Below, piece by piece: positions 46,655-58,326 of a DNA stretch of 64,000 nt. The stretch covers positions 80,467,548-80,531,547 of the forward strand of contig CM056726.1 of NCBI GenBank assembly GCA_029844215.1, given 5' to 3'. Each line of letters begins with the position of its first letter. The first letter of the stretch is position 1. This DNA is from Przewalskia tangutica (lineage: Eukaryota > Streptophyta > Magnoliopsida > Solanales > Solanaceae). The notes under the pieces are model-generated. The model had not been told where the DNA came from, ran no database searches, and saw only the letters and a list, made by a program, of their open reading frames with translations. The translations under genes and the position numbers were made by a program.

Positions 46655-49106
46655 TGTCACGACCCATTCCGGGGCCCGTGACTGGTGCCTTACCGGGGCA
46701 CCCAAGTAGCCATACATCAGAGTAATCAGCGGAAATATAAAACAAGACATGAAACAGTTTATAAAATAAGACACAGTTTATGTGAGAAAACAAAGCCTTT
46801 CGGCATATATATATAAAAACATGGTTTTAGCAGTTACATCCGATACTGTACAACATGACTACAAACCTCTAAGGAAATATACAACTATGGCGGGAGGGCC
46901 GCCATACCTATCGTACAAAACTATCTACAACAGGAGATCATACCTAAAAGTAGAGCCTCCGAAAAGATGGAGCTCAGACACCAACGTAGAGATCCTAAGA
47001 ATATGGATCTAGCACACCTTGCCCGTACCTGCGGCATGAACGCAGCCCCCCGAAGGAGGTCAGTACAACAGGTACTAAGTATATGAAACTGTAAAAATAC
47101 TTAAATGAAAACATATCATTTTTAAAATCAGTTTTGCAAGTATGTATGAAACAACCAAGGGGACCGCACATAGTGCCACATCATAAACAAGAGCAACAAT
47201 AGGTAAACTGTAACAGGTCTTTTCTAGGCTGCGAATGATCGAAGCAGGGCCAATTGCCCGTAGTATCACCATGCAAGCCTAATCCTGGACTCTCGTAGTC
47301 CGCATAGGCCACTCACATAGGCCCGCATAGGGTACATAACCCCGCATCGAGGGTAGCTACTCCTCGGCGATCCCCGACTCGTAGTCCGCATGGCCACATA
47401 GACCGCGTGAGGTATAACCCGCATCACTAACCCGAACTCCGTAGCTCCGCATAGGTCCCTGGACCGCATGAGGTATTCTCGAATCATGGTCCTGCATCAC
47501 GAGTCTACCCCGCGTGGAGGCGACAACCCCGGTAATATGTCAAGAGGTGAGTGATAGTACACTAACATAACAGCTTATCTTTAAACAACATAAGCACAAC
47601 AAGAATACTCTCTTATACAAACGTTACAAGACACTAACACACATAGCATCATATCATGTCTACTTATCAAACCATCTTATTATTCTTTTCACAATTCAAT
47701 ATAAGTCTATTATAAACACATAGGCAAACTGTTTCTTTTATCATTCTTAAGTGGTTATACTTAACTTCCCATAAAGCTAGTATAACTCTTAAGCTTCTGT
47801 TTTAAAAACCAATTAGTTCTCTTCTGTTAAAAATGATTCAGTATTCTTTTGAAATGCTTTGATTCTTTATTATTCAGCTTAAGCGTGAGGCATTCTGTAA
47901 GTATTATTCGTGCTTAAGTCAAAGACATTGCCGTAGTTATTATTCAGTTAACACGTATGCGTCACCGTACTATATATATATTGTAAAATATCATGCTTTA
48001 GGAAGAATCACATACCTTCTCGTGAAAACCACCGCGAGTTGAATATGTCGCGCAGAGTCACCTATAATAGTCACGCACATCTATCAAAGACTACTCAAGG
48101 TCATTCTAACAGAGGGTTCACAATTCTACGGAAAGTCGGGCAAGACTTCCCTACCCGTGAGCTATATAAGTCTCTTTGTGAAAACAATTCTATATAAGCA
48201 TAGTTCAATTATTCTTCTTTTAAACCCTTCTCTGTGATAATTCAATTCTATTCTGCAATATTCTTCTAAGTATTTATACTTATTCTTATACTACTACAAG
48301 AAGTATTCTCTAATTCAAAAGAGGTTAGGATTAGTTACCTCGGTAAGCCCAATAATATCCTAGATAAAGTCGCTGAGCAAGGTTTTGCTCTAAGTTGTAT
48401 GCTCCAGAAACCTTAGAAGTTCTTCACAACTTCTACTAAGTACTAAGGGAGTTGGGCTAGGGTACTTTGGGCATTATAACAATACAAGAAGGCAATTTTT
48501 CTACCAAGGGAGGGGGGGTAGGTTTTGGCTAGGCTAGGGGGGGGCCTCGGCCAAACTACTTAGGCTAGAGGGGGTATTCGTCGAGGGCCTTCAAGGGGAG
48601 GAGGTGTTTGGACGAAAACGCTACAAAGGGAGAGGAGCGGAATTTCAAGACTTGGACAGGAATTTGTGGATGAAGAACTCTTCATCTTAAGGGGGGTATT
48701 TATAGGTCAAGACATGGCCAACCAATGGCCAAGATGAATACAAGTGCAAGGCAAGTGTAGGGTGAGGATTTACTACACACAAATATCCTACCAACTCCTT
48801 GACTTGTGCCAAGGCACAAACAACGTGCCAAGCTTCTCCAATTCGTCCAATGGACGATTCAAGTCCACCAATTGGAGGGTGCCAAGTGTCGCCCTCCCGT
48901 TGGTCCAAAATGTTTCGTCTCTCGGAAAAATCCGCAAAAATTAGAAATGTCATAGCGGAATTTACCCTACGAAGTCGTGGAAAGCGTTCGTCGGAAAGCG
49001 ATTCTTTTAGTGAGTTGTGCACAAAATAAAAACGCGTCAAGGCTTATCTTTAAGGCTAGACTTTTGTACGTATTCCTCACGTACATACTGGAAATACGGT
49101 ATAACA
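46655..49106 (-). repeat. gag-pol element LTR, left copy (3' LTR of the element)
   Basis: 2452 bp, TGTCACGACCC to CGGTATAACA on the plus strand. Hairpin chain 46675-47065, TATGCGG cluster 47270-47510, minus-strand TATA at 48707-48714. Nearly the same as the right copy apart from short differences concentrated in GC-rich patches. Confidence 0.88.
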
Positions 49107-49118
49107 TTCTCCCCCTTA
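49107..49118 (-). other. Polypurine tract (minus strand)
   Basis: TTCTCCCCCTTAG directly after the LTR boundary, then the AACATTCG/GAATGTT palindrome with a shortened loop. Confidence 0.75.
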
Positions 49119-49238
49119 GAAACATTCGTCGAATGTTCCTTCCCAAGACGATTAACGATAAGATTCTTCATAACTTAAACGATTGCAAATGCCACACACG
49201 CCACGTAACAACACTTAGGCGTAAACGATAACGAAAAT

Positions 49239-49448
49239 TTACAAGTAGGAAAGTGAATTACCTGGAGGTGTGGGGAATAGGTGAGGATACTTCTGCCTCA
49301 TGTCCTCCTCGGCTTCCCACGTCATCTCCTCCCTGAGCTCGTTCCGCCACAAGACTAGGACGGAAGCCATGTCCTTGGTCCGCAGATGCCTAACCTGACG
49401 ATCGACTATCGCTATGGGAATCTCCTCATACGATAACCCCTCGGTCAC
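49239..49448 (-). pseudogene. Chromodomain-like C-terminus of integrase
   Basis: A 69-codon open stretch on the minus strand reads LSYEEIPIAIVDRQVRHL, then SVLVLWRNEL, then TWEAEEDMRQKYPHLF, and ends close to the PPT. This is the form seen at the C-terminus of Tekay/Del-type integrases, where it is thought to direct insertion to particular chromatin. The length and the W/E/Y pattern fit the family. It is the best-preserved part of pol here. Confidence 0.8.
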
Positions 49449-49549
49449 CTGGACATCGTCAATCGGGTGTACCTAGATGGATCCGATACATCTCCTCAAA
49501 GATAGATACGTGAAAAACCGGATGCCGCCTCCAGATCGGACGGCAGATC

Positions 49550-50640
49550 AACTCATAGGCAACCTTGCCTACCTGCGAACAATATGAAACGGCCCAATGT
49601 ACTGGGTGAGTTTCTTCTTCCGAATCTCATCACACCGCTTCGTGGGTGACACCTTTAGGAAAACCCAATCATGAACCTCGAACTCAAGATCTGCGACGAC
49701 GATGATCGGATACGACTTACGCGACTCGAGTCATCAATAGCTCTCGGATAAGCTTCACCTTATCCATCGCTGCTGCACCAAATCTGGTCCCACTAGCCGC
49801 ACTCGCCCACATCGAACCAACTATAGGCGATCTGCACTTCCTCATACAAGGCCTCATAAGGCGCCATCCGAATCCGGAGTGGTAGCTATTATTGTACGCG
49901 AACTCAACTAGAGGCAAATGATCCTCCAGCTACCCACGAAGTCGATAACAGGCTCGCAGCATATCCTCGCGGTGCGGATAGTGCGCTCGGCTGTCCGTCT
50001 GCGTGGATGGAATGCGATTGCTCGTGCTCACTGCGTCCCTAAACCTCTGCGGAAAGACCTCCGAAGTTAGCGTAAACCGGGCTCCTGCATGCGATATGAT
50101 CGAAATAGGGACTTCATGCGGTCGACGATCTCTCGGATGTAAAGTCGGCATAATCCTCAGAAAAAGTCGTCTGACGGAAGAAAGTGGGCTGATTTTCGAC
50201 CGTCGACGATAACCCATATAGAATCATGTCTCCTCCGAGTGCGAGGTAATCCGTGATGAAGTCCATGTTGATCACCTCCACTTCCGGTCGGGATCTCTAT
50301 CGCTCGCAACAAACCACGGGCCTCGGTGCTCTACCTTCACTGCGACAACATGGGCACCGAGCTACGAACTCGCAACGTCCTCTTCAAGCCATCCCACCAA
50401 TACACGGATCTAAGGTCGTGGTACATCTTGGTCGACCGGATGGATAGAGTAACGCTTGGCCGTGTGCTTCCCAAGAACTCCTGCTGCCAAGTCCTCAAAC
50501 ATCCGGAACACACAATCGCCCTCAAACCTTAGCACCCCATCAAGTGCTACCTCAAAGGACCCTTGCCCTCACGAAGAGTGTATCACGATATCGAATCAAA
50601 GGCCGATCCTCGAGCTGTTGCCTCTTCACCTCCTCGACGA
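49550..50640 (-). pseudogene. pol: Integrase domain (pol), frameshifted
   Basis: On the minus strand in order: N-terminal HHCC zinc-binding region (KMYHDLRSVYWWDGLK, about 50426-50340), core with a decayed SDRGAQF (AGARFT) near 50140, remnants of the Glu region (STQTDSRAH) and EDMLRAC near 49950, then LPLVEFAYNNSYHS-like sequence at 49917-49870, a KCRSPI segment, DKVKLIRE near 49760, and a GPF/Y module (KKLTQYIGPFHIV) at about 49570-49640. The last motif is typical of chromoviruses. At least five frame changes separate these blocks. Confidence 0.8.
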
Positions 50641-50719
50641 TGGAAGACTTCGGCAACCTCGCGAACTCTAACCCCACTGCTATCGTAATCAATCAAGCGG
50701 ACACAAGGCTCGCTAATCG

Positions 50720-51357
50720 ATGCAAATCACGAACCATGTCCCTCCTCTCTAGCTGCACATCCGATAGGCTCCCCATCGACTACGACTAGAGCATCGCCTG
50801 ACATTGGCCTTCCCGGGTGGTACGGGATATCAACATCGTAATCCTTAAGCAACTCTAACCACCGTCTCTGCCGTAAGTTCGGCTCCTCCGGTGAAGATAT
50901 CTTGGAGGCTCTTGTGGTGCAGTAAAATATCCACATGAACCCCATACAAATAGTGCCTCCAGATCTTCAAAGCGTGAATCACAGTCGCCAACTACAAATC
51001 ATGGGTGGGGTAGTTCCTCTCGTGTTTCTTCAGCTGTCGGGATGCATATGCTATAACCTGCCATCTTTGCATCAACACACATCCCAACCCGATGCCCGAC
51101 GTCACAATACACGATATAACCATCCGACCCTCGGAAGAGTAAGAACGAGGCGGTCGTCGGTCTCTCTTTCAAGAATCGAAACCACGCTCACAAGCATCAC
51201 CATCAAACTTGGCTGCGCCGAGTCGGCCTAGTCAATGGTGCGAAGATAGAAGCAAACTCCTCTGCCGGAGTAGTAGGTCTAGGCAAGTCTCGATCGCCTC
51301 GATCTTGGCCGTATCCACCGAATGTCATGCCGACAATATGCCCAAGAAACGCCATCA
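50720..51357 (-). pseudogene. pol: RNase H domain (pol), frameshifted
   Basis: The C-terminal part is clear at 50945-50816: PNLRQRRWLELLKDYDVDI followed by YHPG, the usual end of the domain before the NVVADALSR tether, which is decayed here. Upstream pieces to the RT end are in mixed frames. The domain would remove the RNA strand of the hybrid during reverse transcription. Confidence 0.7.
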
Positions 51358-51930
51358 AGTCAACCAAAACTCACATTTGGAAAACTTGGCGTACAAGCTG
51401 CTGGTCTGGAAGCGTCGGCCACGATCCTCAAGTGCTCGCATGCTCACGCTCTGGCGAGAATAAACCAAGATATCATCAATGAACACTATCTCAAACATGT
51501 CGAAAATGGTTTGAACACTCGGTTCATCAAATCCATGAATCTTGCGGAGCATTGGTCAACCCAAAGACATGACCACGAACTCATAATGCGTCTGGTCCGA
51601 ATGCGATCTAGGGACATCCACCTCTCGACTGCACTGATGATAGCCCGATCGCAGATCAATCTTGAGAAACATCTCGCACTCGCAACCGGTCGAACAAATC
51701 ATCAATCACAGGAAGAGGGTATCATTCTTAATGGTCACCTTGTTCACCTGCTGTAATCAACACACATGCGCGGCGTCCGTCCTTCTTCTTCACGAACAAT
51801 ACCGCGCTCCCGGGGAGAAACACTAGGCTGATGAAGCCCTTCTCCAGCAAATCCCTAAGCTGATCCTTCAACTCTCTCAACTCGGCAGGTGCCATTCTGT
51901 ATGGCGGAATGGAAATAGGCCGAGTGTCTG
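51358..51930 (-). pseudogene. pol: Reverse transcriptase domain (pol), frameshifted
   Basis: The start is at RPISIPPYRMAPAELRELK (from 51922 leftwards), with LFVKKKDG at about 51770. The active-site motif FIDD lies at 51483-51472 inside IVFIDDILVYSR, and the end at LYAKFSKCEFWL near 51393-51360. Both catalytic Asp of the xxDD box are present. The middle of the palm is broken by indels. Upstream (52087-51925) is the linker, with a REEIKFCIDILP-like sequence. This is the only reverse transcriptase in the window. Confidence 0.85.
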
Positions 51931-52087
51931 GCAATATGTCAATACAAAACTTAATCTCCTCTCGGGAGGATACGAGGTCGTCTGAAACACGTCGGGAACT
52001 CTCGACCCATGGAATCGACGGAAAATCTGGTACCGCGACTTCGATTATCAAACACCCGACGAGATGGTAGATATACCCTTCTGCCAT

Positions 52088-52600
52088 CTTCCTAGCCTTG
52101 AGGTAGAAATAAACCTACCCTCGGCGATACCGTGCTCCTCCCACTCAACAACCGCTCCTTAGGAAAGCTGGAACCGTACTACTCTCTCTGCGATCTACAT
52201 TGGCATAGCAAGAAGCTAGCCAATCCGTCCCATGATCACGTCGAAGTCAATCATCTCCAACTCTATCAAGTCGGCTAGGTCCGACGATCAGTAAATGGTC
52301 ACAGACAAGCTCTATATACCCGCGAGCTACCACCGAATCACCCATCGCGTAGCTACCTCGAAAGGGTCTATGGACTCGTGCTCTATCCCTATCCTACTAG
52401 CAACAAGGGAGATATATGGGGCCAGTAGAACCGGATCTATCAAAGCATACATCAAACCGAGCCCGATAAGGTACAGCGTGACATCGGTGAGGCCTCACGA
52501 TCTGTCGGTGGACAAAACATAAATGCGGTTCGAGGACGCTAGAATCTGAGACCACGCGACCTGCCGCGACCTGCTGGTCCATGAGTACCTTGCCCTCGGG
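52088..52600 (-). pseudogene. Retropepsin-like protease region, decayed
   Basis: Between gag and RT. At about 52410-52460 frames overlap to give LIDP and DRSGSTGPIY, consistent with an altered LIDPGST-type active site. No intact domain can be read. The assignment rests mainly on position and this one motif. Confidence 0.45.
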
Positions 52601-52639
52601 GCGAGTAAGCTGTCGGGGATGAAGAAGACGTGAAAGAAA

Positions 52640-53763
52640 GAACTGGTGACCCTACCATCAGCCGCCCTTGGTCGGACGGTTCCTCGCATAGTGACCTGCC
52701 GCCTGGCCAATCAAACAAGCTCCGTAGCACCACACTCAGTGGGATCGCCATCGGCCACACCGAGGGGTGGTCCGATCGGCCAGATCTCTGCCGCTCGACG
52801 TCTCAAGTCACGGGGCCAGTGCGCCTCGAATATCTGGCCTTGAGGATGGTGCGGAGTGCTCGAGCCGGGTGTGGTGCAAATCTAGGCTTCTTGAGGCCGC
52901 CACCACGATAGCTACTAAAAGACCTGCCGTCTGGTCTTCCTGCTGCGCTGTCAACCGGCGATCTACGCTCCTCACATCCGAGAGCATGAGCCTGCATGCG
53001 GGTAATGTCCATACCGGTGAAGAGAAACACCGCATGACTCGGCCATATAGTCATCTAGCCCGGTGGCGTGGCGGTGCACCTATCCTCCATAATCGCTGCT
53101 ACCAATCTTTGGGACATATCGAGCCAATGAATCAAACTCGACATTGTACTCACGACGGTCGTCCCTCTGCCTCAGCGGTAAAAATCTATCGGCCGCGCCC
53201 TCGCCATCTGTGGAGGCAAGAAGTGAGTGAGGAAAGCCTCGAGAACTCATCCCAGTAGGCGGGGCGTGTGCTCTCCCGGGATAACTCCATGAATCAAACC
53301 AATCGATCGCGGTATCACGCGGCCGATGCGAACAAGCGTCACGGACTCTGTCTCTGAGGCCTTGATCACGCGTGATCTCTGTGGTGACGGATGAACTCCT
53401 GCGGATCATCCTCCGGCCTCGACCGTAAAACTCGCGGCCTACAACTCAAGAAATCTCGTAGCCTCAAACTATACGCCTCGGGTGCACCAGGTGCGGCCGT
53501 GGCTGAGGCTGAGCTGGGCTGCCGCGTCGGCCTATCCTCGTGTCGGCCTGACTCTAGCCAATAGTGGGCCATCTCCTTGTACCCTAACTCCTCGCCCGGT
53601 GTGGGGCCGGGAGGTGTGGGTGCTGTGGTCTCTTTGGTGGCGGCGTCATAGAACTTCGCCGTCTGCGGTATAGACGGGCTCGAGCCCTCGTGACTCTAGG
53701 TGTCCACTAGCGACTCCTCGGTTGCCTTGCCGCCACGGGCCGGGTTGCCTTACGTGGAGGCAT
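52640..53763 (-). pseudogene. gag: gag pseudogene of the gag-pol element
   Basis: The start is ATG at 53763-53761 (MPPRKATRP-like, as in the family B gag). The capsid is recognisable in pieces: YSLRLRDFLSCRP and DDPQEFIRH (53490-53380), DWFDSW (about 53300), EYNVEFDSLARYVPK (about 53150-53110), MDITRMQAHA near 53010. Around 52740-52680 is a single decayed knuckle module (PPPRCGR..., then GHYARN with Cys lost). One knuckle module, unlike the two of family A. It is densely frameshifted, and the CAG and CTG sites present in the family B gag are often altered at the aligned positions. Confidence 0.75.
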
Positions 53764-53950
53764 AAGCATTCTGAGAACAAGGAATACGTTAGAGGGTCCA
53801 ACTTTAACACGACTCTAAAGCACGATCTCGAGTGAGAAGAATGGAAACCAATCCTAAATATCCTATAGCCTCACGATTATTGGTGTGGTGCACGACACCG
53901 ATAATCAAGACTACTAGATACGGTGCGTAGACACTTTCCGAGGATTAATC

Positions 53951-53961
53951 GCTCGATACCA
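53951..53961 (-). other. Primer-binding site (minus strand), one base short
   Basis: GCTCGATACCA on the plus strand, i.e. TGGTATCGAGC, next to the LTR at 53966. It carries the same lesion as in three other elements. Confidence 0.75.
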
Positions 53962-53965
53962 CTTT

Positions 53966-56403
53966 TGTCACGACCCATTCGGGCCGTGGTCGTGCCTTCT
54001 GGGGCACCCAGTAGCCATACATCGAGTAATCGGCGGAAATATAAAACAAGACATGAAACAGTTTATAAAATAAGACCACGATTTATGTGAGAAAACATCG
54101 CCTTTCGGCATATATAAAAACATGGTTTTAGCGATTACATCCGATCTTGTACAACATGACTCTGAGACCTCTGAAATATACAACTATGGCGGGACAGGCC
54201 CCGCCATACCTGACTATACAAAACTATCTACAACAGGAGATCATACCAAAAGTAGAGCCTCGGAAAAGATGGAGCTCAGACACCAACGTAGAGATCCTAA
54301 GAATGTGGATCTAGCACTGTTGCCCTTACCGTGGCATGAGCAGCCAGAAGGAGGTCGCATAACAGTACTAAGTATATGAAATCGTAAAAATACTTAAATG
54401 AAAACATATCATTTTTAAAATCGGTTTGCAAGTATGTATGAAACAACCAAGGGGACCGCACATAGTGCCACATCATAAACAAGAGCAACAATAGGTAAAC
54501 GAATGTGTCTTTTCTAGGTGCGAATGATCGAAGCGGGGCCAATTGCGTAGTATCACCATGCAAGCCTAATCACGGACTCTCGTAGTCGCATAGGCCACTC
54601 ACATAGGCCCGCATAGGGTACATAACCCGCATCGAGGGTAGCTACTCCTCGGCGTAAATCGCCCCGACTCGTAGTCCGCATAGCCACATAGACCGCGTGA
54701 GGTATAACCCGCATCACTAACACGGAACTCCGTAGCTCGCATAGGTCCCTGGACCGCATGAGGTATTCTCGAATCATGGTCCTGCATCGCTGAGTCTACC
54801 CGCATCGGAGGCGACAACCCCGGTAATATGTCAAGAGGTGAGTGATAGTACACTAACATAACAACTTATCTTTAAACAACATAAGCACAACAAGAATACT
54901 CTCTTATACAAAGCGTTACAAGACACTAACACACACATAGCATCATATCATGTCTACTTATCAAACCATCTTATTATTCTTTTCACAATTCAATATAAGT
55001 CATTATAAACACATAGGCAAACTGTTTCTTTTATCATTCTTAAGTGGTTATACTTAACTTCCCATAAAGCTAGTATAACTCTTAAGCTTCATTTTAAAAC
55101 CAATTAGTTCTCTTACATTAAAAATGATTGAGATTCTTTTGAAATGCTTTGATTCTTTATTATTGAGCTTAAGCGTGAGACATTCTTAGTAAGTATTATT
55201 CAGCTTAAGTCAAAGACATTGCCGTAGTTATTATTCAGTTAACACGTATCGTCTACCGTCTTATATATATATTGTAAAATATCATGCTTTAGGAAGAATC
55301 ACATACCTTACCAATGAAAACCACGCCAAGTTGAATATGTCGCGCAGAGAGTCACCTATAATAGTCACGGACATCTATCAAAGACTACTCAAGGTCATTC
55401 TAACAGAGGGTTCACAATTCTACGGAAAGTCGGGCAAGACTTCCCTGCCGGTGAGCTATATAAGTCTCATTGTAACAGTCCTATATAAGCATAGTTCAAT
55501 TATTCTTCTTTTAAACCCTTCTACTGTGATAGCATTCAATTCTATTCTGCAATATTCTTCTAAGTATTTATACTTATTCTTATACTACTACGATAAGTAT
55601 TCTAATTCAAAGAGGTTAGGATTAGTTACCTCGGTAAGCCCAATAATATCCTAGATAAAGTCGCGCTGAGCAAGGTTTTGCTCTAAGTTGTATGCTCAAG
55701 AAACCTTAGAAGTTCTTCACAACTTCTACTAAGTACTAAGGGATTTGGGCTAGGTACTTTGGGCATTATAACAATACTGAAGGCAACTTTTCTACCAAGG
55801 GAGGGGGTAGGTTTTGGCTAGGCTAGGGGCCTCGGCCAAACTACTTAGGCTAGAGGGGTATTCGGCCCAGGGCCTTCACAAGGGGAGGGGGAGGTGTTTG
55901 GATGAAAAGGCTACAAAGGGAGATGAGAGGATTTTCAAGACTTGGAAAGGAATTTGTGGATGAAGAACTCTTCATCTTAAGGGGGTATTTATAGGTCAAG
56001 ACATGGCCAACCAATGGCCAAGATGAAGACAAGTGCAAGGCAAGTGTAGGGTGAGGATTTACTACACACAAATATCCTACCAACTCCTTGACTTGTGCCA
56101 AGGCACAAAAAACGTGCCAAGCTTCTCCAATTCGTCCAATGGACGATTCAAGTCCACCAATTGGAGGGTGCCAAGTGTCGCCCTCCCGTTGGTCCAAAAT
56201 GTTTCGTCTCTCGGAAAAATCCGCAAAAATTAGAAATGGCATAGCCGGAATTTACCCTACGAAAGTTGTGGAAACGTTTCGTCGGAAAATGATTCTTTTA
56301 GTGAGTTGTGCACAAAATAAAAAAACGTCCAAGGCTTATCTTTAAGGCTAGACTTTTGTACGTATTCCCTTACGTACATACTCTGGAAATACGGGGTATA
56401 ACA
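53966..56403 (-). repeat. gag-pol element LTR, right copy (5' LTR of the element)
   Basis: 2438 bp, TGTCACGACCC to GGGGTATAACA. Hairpin chain 53985-54350 (partly altered), TATGCGG cluster 54560-54810, minus-strand TATA 55986-55993. Followed by the TTAAG duplication and the rest of element 3's LTR. Confidence 0.88.
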
Positions 56404-58123
56404 TTAAGAGACTTGATCTTAAAAGATAAGAGACTTGACTTAATTATTTTAATATGAATTTTGTTAAAAAGTGTGAAACCTCATTCGTGAGTAATGAGTA
56501 CTTGGTTTTTAAAGGGAATAATGTTTTACTGATTTCGGGAATCAGAATAAGTATCGAACAAACCACTGCAGCGCTAATAAAGGGAAATGTATTGACTAAT
56601 CAAGTATTATTAAAACCAGTAGAAACCTCCATCTGCATAGAAGCTAAGATAAGACAAAATGATATTACATTTCCTAGATCATGGCTGCTTAAATCAGATT
56701 GTTATAAACAAGAATAACCTACTCACACATAAGGCATATGTTTCTCAAATTGTTTTAAAAGAGAATTATATCATTAAGTGATTAAAACTATGAACTACGA
56801 AACCTTTTGAAAATGAGAAACTTGAGCATTTGAAATTAGGCAAACTTGAACGTTTGGAAAATAATGTTGTTACTTGATTTTACAAAGGGAAGTGTTTTGG
56901 TTTACTTAAAAAGATAGTCACTCATTTTTTTATACTACGGGTATTGTGTGACTTTTTGTGAAAGAAGCGGATCTTTTAAAGAGTTAATGTATGAAGTACT
57001 TTGGGGATAAAAACCCGAACTTGTTAACATAAAGTAGAAAGTACCTTGTGTGAATAACTTGATTGTGTTGGTTTGTGATAGCCTTGTAATACTTTCTTGT
57101 TGATTTGATAAGTAAACATGTTAGGATCTTACGTGTTAGTATCTTGTGATGTTTGTGTAAAGGGGTTTCCCTTGTTGTGCTTATGTTGTTAAACGGTAAG
57201 CCCGTTGTACTGTTACTATATCACCTACCCCCTTGACTTGTTATACCGAGGGCTTGCCACCCTTGATGCGGGTCTATACGGCCTATGCAGTCGGTGCGAC
57301 TATGCGGAGCTGCGGGAGTTCCAGGATTGATCATTCCGGGTGTTTTATCCCGATGCGGGGGATGCCCTATGCGGTCTGTGTGACTATGCGGTCTATGAGA
57401 CTATGCGGACTGCGGGAGTCCAGGAGGGTACCGGGGGTTAGCTACCCCCGATGCGAGGAATACCTCATGCGGGTCTGTGTGACCTATGCGGACTGCGGGA
57501 AGTCCAGGATTAGGCACGCATAATGATACTATAGGCGATTGGCCTTGCTTCGATCATTCGCGGCCTAGAAAAGACCAGTTACATTATATCTATTTTGCTC
57601 TTGTTTATGTTGTGGCACTATGTGCAGTTGAACTGGTTGTATTTGCAAATGGTTTTAAATACTTTGATTTTACTTCAGTACTTTTCAGTTTCACATACTT
57701 GGTACCTGTTGTACTGACCTCGCCGGGGATGCGTTCATCTGCAGTAGAGTACACCGATTGTTGATCCTCGCTCATGGGGTCACGATTCAGCGTTTGGGAA
57801 GCTCCGTTTCTCGGAGGCTTATCGATGGTATAGTCCCCTGTCGTTGTAGGTACTTACATTCGGGGTATGGCGAGCCCCTGTCCGCCATTGTTGTCATATC
57901 ATTCTTAAGTGCAGCCTTGTATGTTGTGGGCGAGTTGTAAATAGGGATATAATCGTTCTAGTTGTTATATATATGCCGAAAGACAAGTTTTCTCAGATGA
58001 ACTGTTTCATATTTCATATTATGTCATGTCTTGTTTTATATTCCGCTGATTACTCTGATGTATGTCTACTTGGGTGCCCGGGTAAGGCACCAGTCATGGG
58101 CCGGGTTCGGGTCGTGACAAAAG

Positions 58124-58135
58124 TGGTATCAGAGC
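58124..58135 (+). other. Primer-binding site, perfect initiator tRNA-Met complement
   Basis: TGGTATCAGAGC, four bases after the 5' LTR of element 3. Identical to 34082-34093. Confidence 0.92.
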
Positions 58136-58326
58136 AGTTAATCCTCGGAAAGTGTCTACAGACCGTATCTAGTAGAGTCTTGATTATCGGTGTGTTGTGC
58201 ACCACATCAATAATCAGGAGGCTATAGGATATTTAGGATTGGTTTCCATTCTTCTCACTCTGAGATCGTGCCTTAGAGCTGTGTTATAAGTTGGACCCCT
58301 CTAACGTATTTCTTTCCCTTACCGTT

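Larger units (their letters stand above)
46655..56403 (-). mobile_element. Ty3/gypsy chromovirus-like gag-pol element, 9749 bp, 5-bp TSD
   Basis: Complete boundaries: LTRs 46655-49106 and 53966-56403 and the duplication TTAAG (46650-46654 and 56404-56408). The interior (49107-53965, 4.86 kb) carries gag, protease, reverse transcriptase, RNase H, integrase and a C-terminal chromodomain-like segment in that order on the minus strand, the order of Ty3/gypsy elements. The chromodomain-like end and the tRNA-Met PBS fit the Tekay/Del clade (inference from motifs). It is the only pol-bearing element in the window and shares termini with families A and B. Frames are broken many times. Confidence 0.88.
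45189..58119 (+). repeat. Element 3 5' LTR, split by the gag-pol element
   Basis: 45189-46654 plus 56404-58119, about 3.18 kb once one copy of the TTAAG duplication is removed. TATAAATA at 45677-45684, a TATGCGG cluster at about 57240-57520, U5 hairpin chain 57715-58105 (altered here, intact in the partner LTR at 63682). Ends GGTCGTGACA. Confidence 0.87.

Noticed and set aside
52630..53258. Long plus-strand open frames, including one of 163 codons
   Set aside because: Antisense shadows of the gag of the gag-pol element, whose motifs read on the minus strand.
49107..53965. Endogenous pararetrovirus (caulimovirid) instead of an LTR element
   Set aside because: Clear LTRs, a 5-bp target duplication, an integrase and a chromodomain-like segment; pararetroviruses lack integrase and LTRs, and no movement protein motif is seen.
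56454..56717. 87-codon open frame, identical at 62421-62684, as a possible small conserved gene
   Set aside because: Both lie at the same place in the two recent LTRs of element 3. Equivalent frames in older LTRs (for example near 6799 and 12433) are broken, and composition is that of the A/T-rich LTR body.
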